Notes under the pieces: generated by a model
The model's database searches: none
Told to the model about the DNA's origin: nothing
The model's input: only the letters and a program-made list of their open reading frames with translations
From: Euglena gracilis
Taxonomy: Eukaryota; Euglenida; Euglenophyceae; Euglenales
Direction: 5' to 3'
DNA length: 64,000 bases
Assembly: GCA_039621445.1 (NCBI GenBank)
Contig: CP154954.1
Coordinates: forward strand, 17,390,589-17,454,588
Program-made: the position numbers and the translations under genes
In this document: positions 1-9,514 of the stretch, in pieces
How positions within the stretch are numbered: position 1 is the stretch's first letter
Layout: the number at the start of each line of letters is the position of its first letter

Positions 1-861
1 GGTAATCGGGACAAATGCAAGCTGATGAAATCTGGCCTCCTGCAGTTTGTGCAACAATGGCCATGAGGATATGTGTTTTTCAAATTTGCCAAAATTTGCC
101 AAAATTCACCAATTTTACTGAATTTTGGCAATCTCTTGGCCTTTTTGGGGTTTTTTTGCCAATTTCTGCTGGGAAGTAATCCCATCCCGACTTGGGAAAA
201 TTTCGCAGATTTGGACCAGATTTTTACCTGCAATCGCAAGTCAAGGCCAGGGCCCGAGAAAAAAATTCGCAGTTTCAGTCATTTTGTGAAATGGGTGTAT
301 ATTTTGAGCTGTCATTCACACTTTTTCAACAAAAAGCCCCCCAAAAACATGACTTTTGCAATTTAGGGAACAAATATAGAATTTGGTGGCTGAAAACCCC
401 GAAAATGAAAAAATTAACAACAGTTTTGCTCCGCCATTTTTAAGGTTTTTTTCCCTCAAGTGCAGATTTGTTCCCTGAGGTTCAGTCATGGCCTGGGCCA
501 ATGATGGCCCTGAATATCTCTTTTTTGGGGGGCACGAACCGCCGGATTTTTTTCCTTGCAGTCAGGGTTTTCCCCCCTTGTCGAAGCACCCACATTACAA
601 ACATATCACTCCCCTCCACTTCATCTTCACCCCGTCTCTTCCGGTGCTTTGACCTCCCCTGGGGGGGGGGGTCGGGCCGAGTGCCCCCCTCTTCTCTACC
701 GCCAAGGTTCCGGTCACAGGTTGCAGGTCATGGGGGTGTTACGACCACTCCCCCGGTCACAGGTTGCAGGAACCCGGTCGTACAACAAGGGGGGGGGGGG
801 GGGGTATGGCTTGGATGGAAAAAGGGGGGTGGGCCTGCTCTTACTGTGCTCACCCCCACAG
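1..861. other. AT-rich non-coding stretch with a C/G-run repeat
   Basis: Positions 1-650 are T- and A-rich with short runs (TTTTGCCA, AAAATTTGCC) and show no sustained coding bias. From about 655 a G-run leads into a repeat containing two copies of GGTCACAGGTTGCAGG (about 714 and 760), ending in a 15-base G-run near 788-802. The same words form the complete foldback at 2355-2583, so this is a partial copy of that family. No gene is supported. Confidence 0.6.
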
Positions 862-1025
862 ACCGCCCTCCCCACGATGATGCACCCCATCAGCCCCCTG
901 CGCTTCATGCTGGGCGTGATGACCGTCGGCCCCCTCTCCTTCGTGGGCCTCGTCTGCGGGCTGTACAACGCCGAGGAGGCGTACCACACCCCGGCCTGGC
1001 GCCAGAGCCGCCGCGTCGTGCACAG
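862..1025 (+). CDS. GC3-rich exon fragment with one membrane segment, host-gene candidate
   Basis: An open plus-strand segment follows a plausible splice acceptor (CACCCCCACAG, ending 861). It encodes a hydrophobic stretch (FMLGVMTVGPLSFVGLVCGL) and then a charged tail (AEEAYHTPAWRQSRR). Nearly every third codon position in the core is G or C, in a neighbourhood of AT-rich repeats, which argues for real coding on this strand. The downstream border is unclear: no GT donor follows CACAGGGCAGG. The family is not recognised. It may be one exon of a larger membrane-protein gene together with fragments near 2711, 6190 and 8680, but this linkage is inferred only from strand, base use and hydrophobicity. 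Confidence 0.4.
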
Positions 1026-1477
1026 GGCAGGGGCCCCCTCTAATGGCATGGTCCATCTCGTTGTTGTTTTTTTTTTGCAAGCAGACATCGAGCCAGACTT
1101 TTTTTCAGTCGGGTGCCTACCCCACATGGGGAGGTGGGTGCTAGGGGCAGGCACCCCATAGCACCCCTGCCAACCCCCCCCCCCCCAGGGGGCCGGGTTT
1201 TGGGCAAGCATCCGACCCTGGGTCCCCCGGGCTGCCCCACCCCCCCCCGGGTGCGCCTGCCAGGGGCAGGCACCCTATAGCCCCCACCCCCCCCCTCCCC
1301 CGGTCGGTAAAAAAAAAGCTGCACCAGCCAATTTTTTTGTGTTTCTTGTCTTCCCCTCCCATTGACGTTCAGGTCAAGGGTGATGGACGTTTTTTTGTTG
1401 ATTTACACCTGCGCCTTCCTTGCAGGACCTCTTCGGGCCTTGAAAGGGTCCAAAGTCTTGGCTTTGGGTCTCCCAAT
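1026..1477. other. C-run-rich repeat, no gene seen
   Basis: Contains the short inverted or repeated words AGGGGCAGGCACCC (1146 and 1262) and several C-runs of 7-10 bases. No coding bias is visible. The final 8 bases before 1478 (CTCCCAAT) are the left target-site copy of the following MITE. Confidence 0.5.
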
Positions 1478-1894
1478 CATACATCTCTTTGAGGTTTTGC
1501 AGACCCCCTGGGGGGGCTGCTGTAGCCAGCCCCGATTCTGGTCCAGCCCAGCTGCAGCCCCCCCCCCCCCCCGGGGGGATGCTCCTTGCCCTGCTAGCCA
1601 GCCCCTTTTTGGAGGGTCCAGCCCAAAAATTTGCAGCGCAAAGCGCCGGAAAAAGGTGTTCAAAAATGGCAAAAATGGTGTTTTGGGGCATTTTGGGGGG
1701 GGTTGCATGTGCTCATTTTTTTTTCAATATTGTGTTTTGCAGGTATTTTTTTAGGCCATTGTCCGATTTTGGCCTAGCCTGGCCCACCTCAGGTCCAGCC
1801 GGGGTCCAACCTCCCCCCCTCTCGCTGGGGGGGCTGGCCAGCCCAAATTTCTAGCCCTGGCTCAGCAACCCCCGGGTCGTTAAAGAGATGCATG
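1478..1894. mobile_element. hAT-like MITE, copy 1
   Basis: A 417-bp repeat with inverted ends CATACATCTCTTTGAGG (left) and CGTTAAAGAGATGCATG (right). It is flanked by CTCCCAAT (1470-1477) and CTCCCAAA (1895-1902), a 7-of-8 match that looks like an aged 8-bp target duplication. The interior aligns with 5428-5878 along its length: shared blocks include GCTAGCCAGCCCCTTTTT, GTGTTCAAAA and CCCAAATTTCTAGCCCT. It has no coding capacity. An 8-bp duplication is typical of the hAT superfamily; which transposase mobilised it is unknown. Confidence 0.75.
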
Positions 1895-2354
1895 CTCCCA
1901 AACTTCTTTTTTTGGGTGATTCTGAACACCGAGAAAGATTGAACCGCTTGTTGTATGGCCACCCATGTTGAACGATCACCCCCTGGTCGTTCGCTGTGGG
2001 TTGGGGATTTCGGCAACCCACGCCATTGACTGCAGTGCTCATCAATTTCCTTTTGGTTTGGGCGGTTGGTGACGCCAGGAAGGGGTGCTTTTCTTTGAAA
2101 AGGTGACCCTTCTCAAAGAATGTCTTTGAAAGGTCATCCAAAATGGAACATTTTTTCCCCCGAATCCCCATTTACCCCGTGGGCCTTGGTCCAGACCAAT
2201 TGCTTTCATTTTGATGACATTTGTTGAATTTGAAAGATTTGGGATGCAAACGGCAATGCTATCCCGCCAAGGTGTTTCTGCAATGTCATTTGTGTGTTCT
2301 CAATCCAGGCAGGGGATCTTTTTTTTCATTGTCTCCAAAGTCAATTCAACATCC
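1895..2354. other. Unique-looking AT-rich sequence, no gene seen
   Basis: A mixed-composition stretch of about 460 bp between two repeats. Short open frames exist in several frames without consistent codon bias, so none is called. Confidence 0.4.
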
Positions 2355-2583
2355 TACCCGCCCCCCCCCCCTTGTCGTACGACCACCCCTCATTTACGAC
2401 CCCCCCCCCGGTCACAGGTTGCAGGTCATGGGGGTGTTATGACCACCCCTCCCGGTCACAGGTTGCAGGCTGCGAAAAATTTAACACCACCTTACCTACG
2501 ACCGCCCCCTCATTTACGACCACCCCCCCGGTCGCAGGTTGCAGGAACCCGGTCATACGACTAGGGGGGGGGGGGGCGGGTAA
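2355..2583. mobile_element. C-run foldback element containing GGTCACAGGTTGCAGG repeats
   Basis: About 229 bp with near-perfect inverted ends. The left end reads TACCCG, a C-run, then GTCGTACGACC; the right end reads GGTCATACGAC, a G-run, then CGGGTA. The interior carries three copies of CGGTCACAGGTTGCAGG or its CGGTCGCAGG variant (about 2409, 2453 and 2529) and repeated TCATTTACGACC words. A partial relative lies at about 655-802. It has no coding capacity, and a clear target duplication was not found. Confidence 0.6.
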
Positions 2584-2710
2584 CAACAAATTCGCCCAGG
2601 CTTCTCTGCTCCTCTGTAAAGCAAAGGGAGAGGGAGGTTCGACCCTCCAACCCCCTGAAGCGTCAAGTTTCTTTTTCCAAGCCTGCCCCTGGCCCAGGGC
2701 AGCGTTGAGA

Positions 2711-2794
2711 GCAAGTGGGACCCTGGCGGCAAGCCATCGAGGAAGCGGAGACTACCCCCGGGATCCGCACCGATGCCGCCGCCCCCATCGCCAT
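2711..2794 (+). CDS. Short GC3-rich exon fragment, host-gene candidate
   Basis: A short open stretch encodes VGPWRQAIEEAETTPGIR and then TDAAAPIA, with strongly G/C third positions, and runs into a textbook donor GTGAGG at 2795. The acceptor side is ambiguous (an AG at about 2708-2710). No family is recognised. It has the same strand and base use as the exon fragments at 862 and 6190, so they may be one gene with repeat-filled introns. The evidence is codon bias plus the donor site only. Confidence 0.3.
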
Positions 2795-2800
2795 GTGAGG

Positions 2801-5160
2801 CAGGCGCCGGACCCCATCCAAGTGAGGCAGCCCCAGAGCATCTTCACAGCTGTGCTGGGACCCTTTTGAGCTCGGCCGACAGTTCCAAAGTTGGCACGAG
2901 CAGCGGGTTTGCTTTTTTGAAATGGAACCTTGCCCACCTTCAACCCCACCCCTCGAAGCGTGTGGCAGTGGCACTGGGGGGCAGCATTTGGGCGCTGTGT
3001 TGGAAGAAAAGGGCCTTTTTGCCAATCCCCTCCCCTTTCCTGCTCATATTTGCCCTCCCCCCCAAAGTTGGTTTATTTTCCCCCTCCTCTGTTTCTGCGG
3101 AGGTTCTCCAGAGAGTCTGGTTGCCTGAGGGCCCAAAGGTTCCCAGGCTTCAGGACTGGCGCCTGTGTGGCAGGTGCCATCACCGACTCGCCCATCCCAT
3201 CGTCTTTTTGTTGTGTGTTGTTGTTGTTGTCGTGGAAGAAACAACGTCGTGGCAGGGCGTGGACCAGCACAAAAAAAGTGAAGAGCACAAGGGTCAAGCC
3301 ATTTCAGATTCCGTCTTTTTTTTGCATTTGTCGTCAAACTAGAAGCCACCGTTTATTTTTTGATATTTTTTATTTTGCCGGAAAAATTTCCACTCTCTTC
3401 GAATGCGTAAGTTTGCTAAAATCTCTGACATCAGCCACCAAGACCAAGGTTTGGTGGCCCTCGGCTGGGCCTGTTGCCTGGTGTTCAGTAACAGGGGAAT
3501 TAAAATACCTTTACATTAGGCTTTTTAGAGCTTCAACTTTCAGGTTCCTAATGCTTTCTTTTGATTTTCCAGTTTTGATATTTTGAATTTTTTTGACTTT
3601 TTGACCCCCCCCAAAATGGCCCCAAAATAGCCAAAAAAGGCTGCATTTGGGGCCAGGCATACAGCTGGCCCTGGCATCCCATACGGAGTGATGGATTGTC
3701 CCAGGGGCTTTTTTTCTAGGTCAAAATATTTTTTGAAAAATCGATTTTTGGACCCAAAATCTCACCTCGGCGAAATGTGGTGAGGTGGCAGTGAGCAGTG
3801 AGCAGTGAGCTGCCCAGTTTGGATCCTTTTCAGTTGAATTACTCACGGGTCTGGCAGGGAGTTGGGGGGGGGGGTCAAACGGGGGTGCTTCAGAAAGCCG
3901 CGATCCAGTCAGATGTGACTGAAAGATAATTCCAGGAATGAGGCCAGTGAATTCCGGGAATGGTGATGATCTGCGGTTTGCATTGCCGACAGGACTGGAG
4001 GGGCTGGACCAGGAGTTTTCTTATCTGCAGGGGGGGGTCCAGCCAGCTTTTTTTCCAGCCGAGCTGTGGACCCCGGGGGTCCGCTGAAATAAAGTTTGGG
4101 TCAGCCGGGCAAACCCAGGCTGGACCAAAAAGAATTCTATGCGCAAACTGCTGAATTTTTTTTTAAAAAGGGGTCAAAAATGGCCACAAAAAAATGGCAT
4201 TTATGGGTGGTTTTTGGGTCTTCACCACCTAATTTTGGCAGAAAAATGCTAACCAGCTGGATTTGGGTTTTTTTGGCAATTTTTTTTGGTACCCGCTGGG
4301 TCCAGCTCCCAGCCAGCCGGACCCCCGCCCCCCCCCCCCCCCCCGGACTCCCCACCCCCTAGGGGGGGTCCAGCCAGCACCTTTTTCCAGCCGGCCCGCA
4401 GGACCCCCTGTTGGTGCTTGAGAAATCCCTGGACACCCTTTCCCCGGTGGTAAAGACAAAAAAAGACAGGGGGGAGGTGGAAACACAAACACGTTTTTTG
4501 AGGGTTTTTTTACGTTTTTCGCTTTTGGCAAAAATTGGCGGTTTTTTTTGTGTTTTTTTCCCAGCGATTTTGGTATTTTTTTTGTAAATGTCCTTGACAA
4601 AAGACATTCCTTGTTTTGGCCCCGTTTTTCCCCTGAGACCAGAAATTTGGTTTATTTTTTGTCATTTTTGCATTTTTTTGGTGTTTTCGGCCGATTTCGA
4701 CTGGATTTTGGGTGAGTGGGTGGGTGGTTGCCCCCCCCCCCCCGGAGGGTCATGGGTGGGTGGGTTTGCCTTGGTCTGCTCCCCCCCAATGTGATTTGGC
4801 ATCGTACCAGGTTTCTTGTGAAGTCAGATGACCCCCCCCCAGTCTGGCAGGGCAGAACGGGAATCGGCCAAACAGCGGGGGGGGTAGACCACCCCCCCCC
4901 ACCACCCACTCTTCCCGTTTTTCTGGTGACACCAGTTTTTGGACCCCAAGAATTTTTCCCGGCGCCAAAGGCGCTGGGGGTGTTTTGGACCCATTTTGGG
5001 ACCCATTTTGGGACCCATGTAGGAGGTCCCCCCAAACCCCCATTTTTTCACACTTTCCAAAATTTCAGTTTCTCAACATTTTGATTTTGAGAGGATTTTG
5101 AAGCAAAAATGCCATTGAAAATCCAACAGAAACTCTGGACCTCTGGCCGGGACCCTGGCT
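2801..5160. other. Decayed repeat region, no gene seen
   Basis: AT-rich sequence broken by C- and G-runs (3602, 3866, 4330, 4730-4745, 4835-4905). It contains one GGCGCC-type hairpin (4960-4978) and a triple repeat of TTTTGGGACCCA at 4990-5018. Long antisense open frames over C-runs are composition artefacts. No coding region is supported. Confidence 0.5.
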
Positions 5161-5164
5161 TGGG

Positions 5165-5990
5165 GTCAGAAAATTGTTTAAGCACTGAACAACACTCCCC
5201 CGGGGGGGTGGGTGACTGGTTTTTTCAAAGTGACTGACTGGTTTTTTTGCCCGGACCCCTCCCCCCCCCCCCCGGGGGGGTCGGCCAGGAGTGGGCAAAA
5301 GTGGGTTGAGTGACCCCGGCGCCGAAGGCGCCGGAAAATTTTTTTGGCCTAAAATGGCCTAAAGTGACTGGAAAGTGGCCGTTTTTCTGAGTGGCCGACC
5401 CCCCCCCCCAGGGGGGGGGGTAGTGACCATACATCTCTCTAAGGTTTTGCGAACCCCCCCCCCCCCCGGGGGGCGGCTGCAGCCAGCCCTGATTTGGGCC
5501 CAGCCCAGCCGCAGCAGCACCCCCCCCCCCCCCGGGGGGGGTGCTGCTAGCCCAGCTAGCCAGCCCCTTTTTTGGGGGTCCAGCAAAAAATTTTTCGGCG
5601 CAAAGCAAAGAAATTTTTTGAAAAATTGTGTTCAAAAGTGGCCAAAAATGGGGTTTGGGGGGCGTTTGGGGCATTTTTGGGGGGTTTCAGATGCGTCATT
5701 TTTTCAAAACTGTGTTCTGCAGGTCATTTTTGGGCATTTTTCCGATTTCAGTCCAGCTCGCCCCGGTTCGGGTCCAGCCGGGGCCTAGCCCCCCCCCGGG
5801 GGGGGGGGCGGGCTAGCCAGCCCAAATTTCTAGCCCTAGCCCAGCACCCCCCCCCCGGGGTCCTTAAAGAGATGTATGGTAGTGACTGGCTGGTTTTTTG
5901 AAAATGAGTGACTGACTGGTTTTTTGAAAAAGTGGAGTGACCCCCCCTCCCCCCCCCCCAGGGGTCGGTAAGCAATTGTATGCTTGGGGT
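5165..5990. mobile_element. GTGACTGACTGG-family element, host of a nested MITE
   Basis: A repeat carrying several copies of GTGACTGACTGGTTTTT (about 5212, 5230, 5882 and 5905). Its possible inverted ends are AATTGTTTAAGC (about 5172) and GGTAAGCAATTGTATG (about 5968-5983). The interior includes a GGCGCCGAAGGCGCC hairpin near 5317. MITE copy 2 (5428-5878) is inserted inside it. A related element is at 47297-47529 and a fragment at 8920-8960. Exact borders are uncertain. Confidence 0.45.
5428..5878. mobile_element. hAT-like MITE, copy 2, with exact 8-bp target duplication
   Basis: A 451-bp element with inverted ends CATACATCTCTCTAAGG and CCTTAAAGAGATGTATG. It is flanked by identical GTAGTGAC at 5420-5427 and 5879-5886. 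It is homologous to 1478-1894. The exact 8-bp duplication and imperfect homology to copy 1 show an insertion younger than copy 1. It encodes no protein. The target was another repeat, the GTGACTGACTGG-family element. Confidence 0.85.
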
Positions 5991-6185
5991 CCCGGCCAGA
6001 GGCCCGGGTGTGGGTTTCAGCACAAAGCGCCGAAAAAATTTTGGGGAATGGACAGCCCAATTTTTGGGGTGTCCCGTGCTGGGCTGGGTGGGGGGGACCC
6101 CCCCCTCGCCGCGGGGGCCTTCAAAAGAAGTCTGCATCGTAGTCAGTGACGTTGGAATCGGCAACCTTTTGCACAGCTTGCCCCA
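5991..6185. other. Repeat remnant, no gene seen
   Basis: Contains a C/G-run foldback and the words GCACAAAGCGCCGAAAAAATTTTGGGG, related to interiors of the MITEs above. No coding support. Confidence 0.35.
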
Positions 6186-6189
6186 CCTT

Positions 6190-6330
6190 TTCAGTGTGTC
6201 GCCGCCCTGGCTTGCACTGGCCATCCTCCCCTCAGTGGCGGCCGTCTGGCCCATCGCCGTGGCTGCCACCCCCGTATCGGATATCGTCCCTCCCCCTGCA
6301 CCCTGCACCCCCTCGTGCACTCCCCCGGCG
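6190..6330 (+). CDS. Hydrophobic exon-like fragment, host-gene candidate
   Basis: The plus-strand frame encodes WLALAILPSVAAVWPIAV followed by AATPVSDIV, one likely membrane helix, with mostly G/C third positions. It is bounded by repeats on both sides and ends in a stop at 6331-6333 in the same frame. The antisense frame is also open, so strand choice rests on the helix and codon bias. It could be another exon of the gene suggested at 862-1025. Family unknown. Confidence 0.25.
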
Positions 6331-6419
6331 TAGCTCTTGCTGGGGGTGCCCTCTGCGGAGGTGTTCTCCCCACCCAGCCCTGCTCAGTGGACTGCACTCC
6401 TTCTGGTGGGTGTAATGCG

Positions 6420-6850
6420 CAAATGTGCTTTCAAAGGTTTTCTTTCTGTCCCCTCCCCCGCCCCCATGTCCAATGAACACAACAGTCACCTCACTGTTTG
6501 TTGGACACAAGGGGGATCAGATTCAACTTTCTGCAGAACATATTATGAGTTAGTATTCCAAAGTTCAAACGTAGGTTCCCCCCCCCCAAACACATCACAG
6601 GTGAGGTATGAGAAACAGTTGGCGGAAGAGGGTTTGAAGACAATTTTGATGTAAATGCGTTGCCTTGACCTCATTCACTCGAAAACCATTGATTTCACGT
6701 GTGAAAGCCACACCTCAGCAATGACAAGGGTCCCAGCCAGTGCCCAAGAGGGGTGGGGGGGGGCACAGGGGAAGAAAGCTCAAAAACGGAAACAGTGAGA
6801 AGAGGGGTGAAGGCATCGAACACAGGGCGTAGGGGGGCTCGCGAGTGTGT
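6420..6850. other. Mixed-composition stretch, no gene seen
   Basis: A short plus-strand open frame (6337-6654) has no clear codon bias and crosses a C-run at 6581. No repeat termini were found. Confidence 0.35.
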
Positions 6851-7140
6851 GTGAACCAGGGGTTTTTTTTAGACTTGGACCCCCTCCCCCGGGGGGAGGG
6901 GGGGTAGGGTGGGTGAGTCCAATGCACCCTCCACCACCCCCCCGGGGGTTTTTTTTAAGGCCGGGGGGGGGGGGAGGGGGTCGGCACCACCCACCCACCC
7001 CCTGGGGTGGGGCCCCCCCGGGGGAGGGGGGGGGTCCCGGGGGGCCCACCCACTTTTGCCCGAAAATGGCCAAAAATGCTACAAATAGAAGCTTTTTCAA
7101 ATTTTTTGACGCCTGCGGCGCCGAAAAAGATATACCCACC
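6851..7140. mobile_element. C/G-run element related to 57340-57640
   Basis: It starts CCAGGGGTTTTTTTTAGACT and then GGACCCCCTCCCCC. It shares this start and its GGCGCCGAAAA/TATACCC segment with 57340-57640, although the latter segment lies in the opposite orientation relative to the start. Long glycine/proline open frames here reflect C-runs, not genes. Confidence 0.45.
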
Positions 7141-7407
7141 AGCCCCCACCCCCACTGGTGTGAACGCCCAGCAGTCCACAGCAACCGTATGGGAGGCGCA
7201 CCATCGCCTCCTGTCTCAGGGTATTTCAGAGCAGCACACCAACGCATCACTGGCTTCGGATGCCAACAAGCTGTCCCCAGTTTTGTGGCCCGATTTGAGT
7301 TGTCGTCATTCAACCGCTTTTCTGCAATGTATCCATCGCCCAGGGGCGGATGAGCTGTTGATTTGCGTCGCCATCGAAGGGAGTATGCCCACAGGCAGGC
7401 ACCTATG

Positions 7408-7523
7408 CCGACCGCAGCCGACCGCACAGCCGACCGCAGCCGACCGCAGCCGACCGCGGGTTTCAGGACTGTCATAGGTGGGGTGCCGACCGCAGCCGAC
7501 CGCAGCCGACCGCAGCCGACCGC
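7408..7523. repeat. Tandem GCCGACCGCA decamer arrays 1 and 2
   Basis: Two arrays of the 10-bp unit GCCGACCGCA (about 7408-7460 and 7484-7523) are separated by TTTCAGGACTGTCATAGGTG. A third array at 8473-8513 is also followed by CTGTCATAGGTG. Confidence 0.8.
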
Positions 7524-7619
7524 GCAACTTTTTTTCTAATTGATGTCAATTTTTCAGTGAGAATGAGGAATTAGGCTCATTTTTATCCCAGATGTTGAGA
7601 TTTTTCTGGCTCATCTGGC

Positions 7620-8410
7620 TCATGTTGTCACTTTTGGCCACTTTTGGCCACTTTTGGCCATTTTTGGTCGCTTTTGTCCCCTTTTGGCCCATTTGTCACC
7701 ATAATTCACCCATTTTGATCTATTTTGACATTTTTTGGCCACTTTTTGCCCACTTCTTGTAGTCTTGGGCCATTTTGGGCCATTTTGGGCCATTTTTGAC
7801 CATTTAAAGCCATTTTCGACTTTTTCTTTTGTTATTTTTGCCCATTTTTTGGTCTCTTTTTGGTCCAATTTAACCATTTTCAGCATTGTGAGTGAACAAA
7901 AGCTGCTAAAATGACCCAAATTGGCCAAAAGCAGGGTCATTTTGGGCCATTTTTGGCTTTTTTGGACCACTTTGGGCATTTTTTTTGTTATTTTTGCCTG
8001 CTTTTGGAACTTTTGGCCATTTTAATCATTTTTTGCCACTTTAGGCCATTTTTAGGTCACGTTTGGCTGCTCTTCGTGTCAAAAGCAACAAAAAGACGTT
8101 TAAAGTGGCCTGCAAGTGGCCAGAAGTGGGTAAAAATGGCCAACAGCAGAGAAAAGTGGTCAAAAGTGGGTTAAAGAGGCCAAAAGTGGTCAAAAGAGGT
8201 CAAAGCAAAGCAAAAGCTGGCCAAAAGCAGCCAAAGCCCAGCAAAAAGTGGGCAAAAGCAACAAAAGCGACCAAAAGAAAGCAAAAGGCAATAATGGGCA
8301 AAGGCAGCAAAAATCGACCAAAAGTCGGCAACAGTGGCCAAAAGCAGTCCAAAAGCATCAAAAACTGCCAAAAGCAGCGAAAAGTGGCCAAAAGTTGGCA
8401 ACAGTGGATT
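7620..8410. repeat. Large low-complexity foldback of TTTTGGCCA words
   Basis: From 7620 to about 8055 the plus strand is built of TTTTGGCCAC and TTTTGGCCAT words. From about 8065 to 8410 it is built of the complement (GTGGCCAAAA, AGCAAAAG). The two arms can pair into a hairpin of several hundred bases centred near 8055-8065. The apparent Lys- and Ser-rich open frames follow from the repeat and are not called as genes. Satellite arrays of GCCGACCGCA lie on both sides. Confidence 0.7.
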
Positions 8411-8472
8411 GTGTGATTGTGATATATGCTCATTTTTTGTTGGCCTGCCCCCCACCCACGGCCAACTACTTT

Positions 8473-8513
8473 GCCGACCGCAGCCGACCGCAGCCGACCG
8501 CAGCCGACCGCGG
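8473..8513. repeat. Tandem GCCGACCGCA decamer array 3
   Basis: Four copies of the 10-bp unit in the same orientation as arrays 1 and 2. With array 2 it brackets the foldback interior (7524-8472). Confidence 0.8.
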
Positions 8514-8539
8514 GCTAAAATTTGGAATCTGTCATAGGT

Positions 8540-9060
8540 GCTTGTGGGACATTTTCTGGGAAGACGGGATGGGCCCTGCCTTCTGCCTCTTCTTCAAACA
8601 GCCACTGCCAGCGATGCCTGAAGCTTTGCTCTGTCCCAGGCCTGGCCCTGCCCCTCATCCTCCCGGGCATCGCCTGCTTTCCACGGTGGTCGTTGTCGCT
8701 TTGATCCTGACCGGTACAGTGCCGCACATCGTTCTCTGTCTCGTCAACGTCACATCGTTCTTGTCTTCGGCAACGCCAAAAAAAAGAGGGCAAAGTTTGC
8801 ACCTCCCCAACGCTGCTTTTTCGCTTTCAAAGGCAAAAATGAAAGCAGTGACCACCAGGCTCCAGGCGGCGCATTGCTGAACTAAGACCTGTCCCCCTCC
8901 CCCCCGCGGGGGGGGGGGGAGGTGACTGACTGGTTTTTCCAGACTGACTGGTTTTCTGGCCAAGAACCCCTGGGGGGGGGCAGGCCCGAAAATGGCTCGC
9001 CCGGCGCCGAAGGCGACGGAATTTTTTGGGGATTTTTTTGAGACTTTTTGGCCACACATC
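8540..9060. other. Mixed stretch with a possible hydrophobic exon fragment
   Basis: At about 8680-8790 the plus strand can encode STVVVVALILTGTVPHIVLC, a possible membrane segment, but several frames are open and no clean splice borders are seen. From 8895 a C/G-run foldback and two GACTGACTGGTTTT words mark a fragment of the GTGACTGACTGG family. A GGCGCCGAAGGCG hairpin lies at about 9003. Confidence 0.3.
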
Positions 9061-9514
9061 CTCCTTAACAAACGTTCAATCCTCAGCCGACCCACATCCT
9101 CCTTGGCAAATGTTCAATCCTCAGCCGACCCGACACTTGCCATTGTGAGGCCATGCGACCATTCGGGCTCCGCACAGCGAGATGGTGAGGTCCTGCTTTC
9201 CTTGCCGGCTGTTCAGTTCTGGTGTGTTTGTGCGTGTGCGGGCGTGCTTCTTACTGCTTTTTGTTGCCGGAGTTGGCTGATTCCTATTTCTGCCCTTCGA
9301 CCTCAAGGAGAAAGAGTTTTACTTTTACGAGTTCAAGTGGAATTATTTTACGAGGAGTACTACTTTCCCGAAGACCATCACTTTGACCAACTGGTGGACC
9401 GAACTTTTTCGGAACTTCAACTTCCTGACGGAAGAATTCAACTCTTCGAGTTCAACTGGAATTATTCCCAGAAGTATTGCAATTTCCACAACAGAGATCA
9501 ACAACTAGACTTCC
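9060..9514. other. Leader region upstream of the DIRS-like element
   Basis: Contains a direct repeat: GTTCAATCCTCAGCCGACCC occurs at about 9076 and 9111. Downstream is an AT-rich stretch with repeated GAGTTCAA(C/G)TGGAATTATT (about 9326 and 9448). This may be the 5' end of the retroelement whose RT follows, but no terminal structure could be proved. Confidence 0.35.

Noticed and set aside
7408-7523. CRISPR-like array
   Set aside because: The 10-bp units are contiguous without spacers; other repeats in the window are also satellites or foldbacks, and the genome is eukaryotic.
8060-8416. Lys-rich frame that might pass for a basic DNA-binding protein
   Set aside because: It is the direct translation of GTGGCCAAAA-type repeats in the foldback arm.
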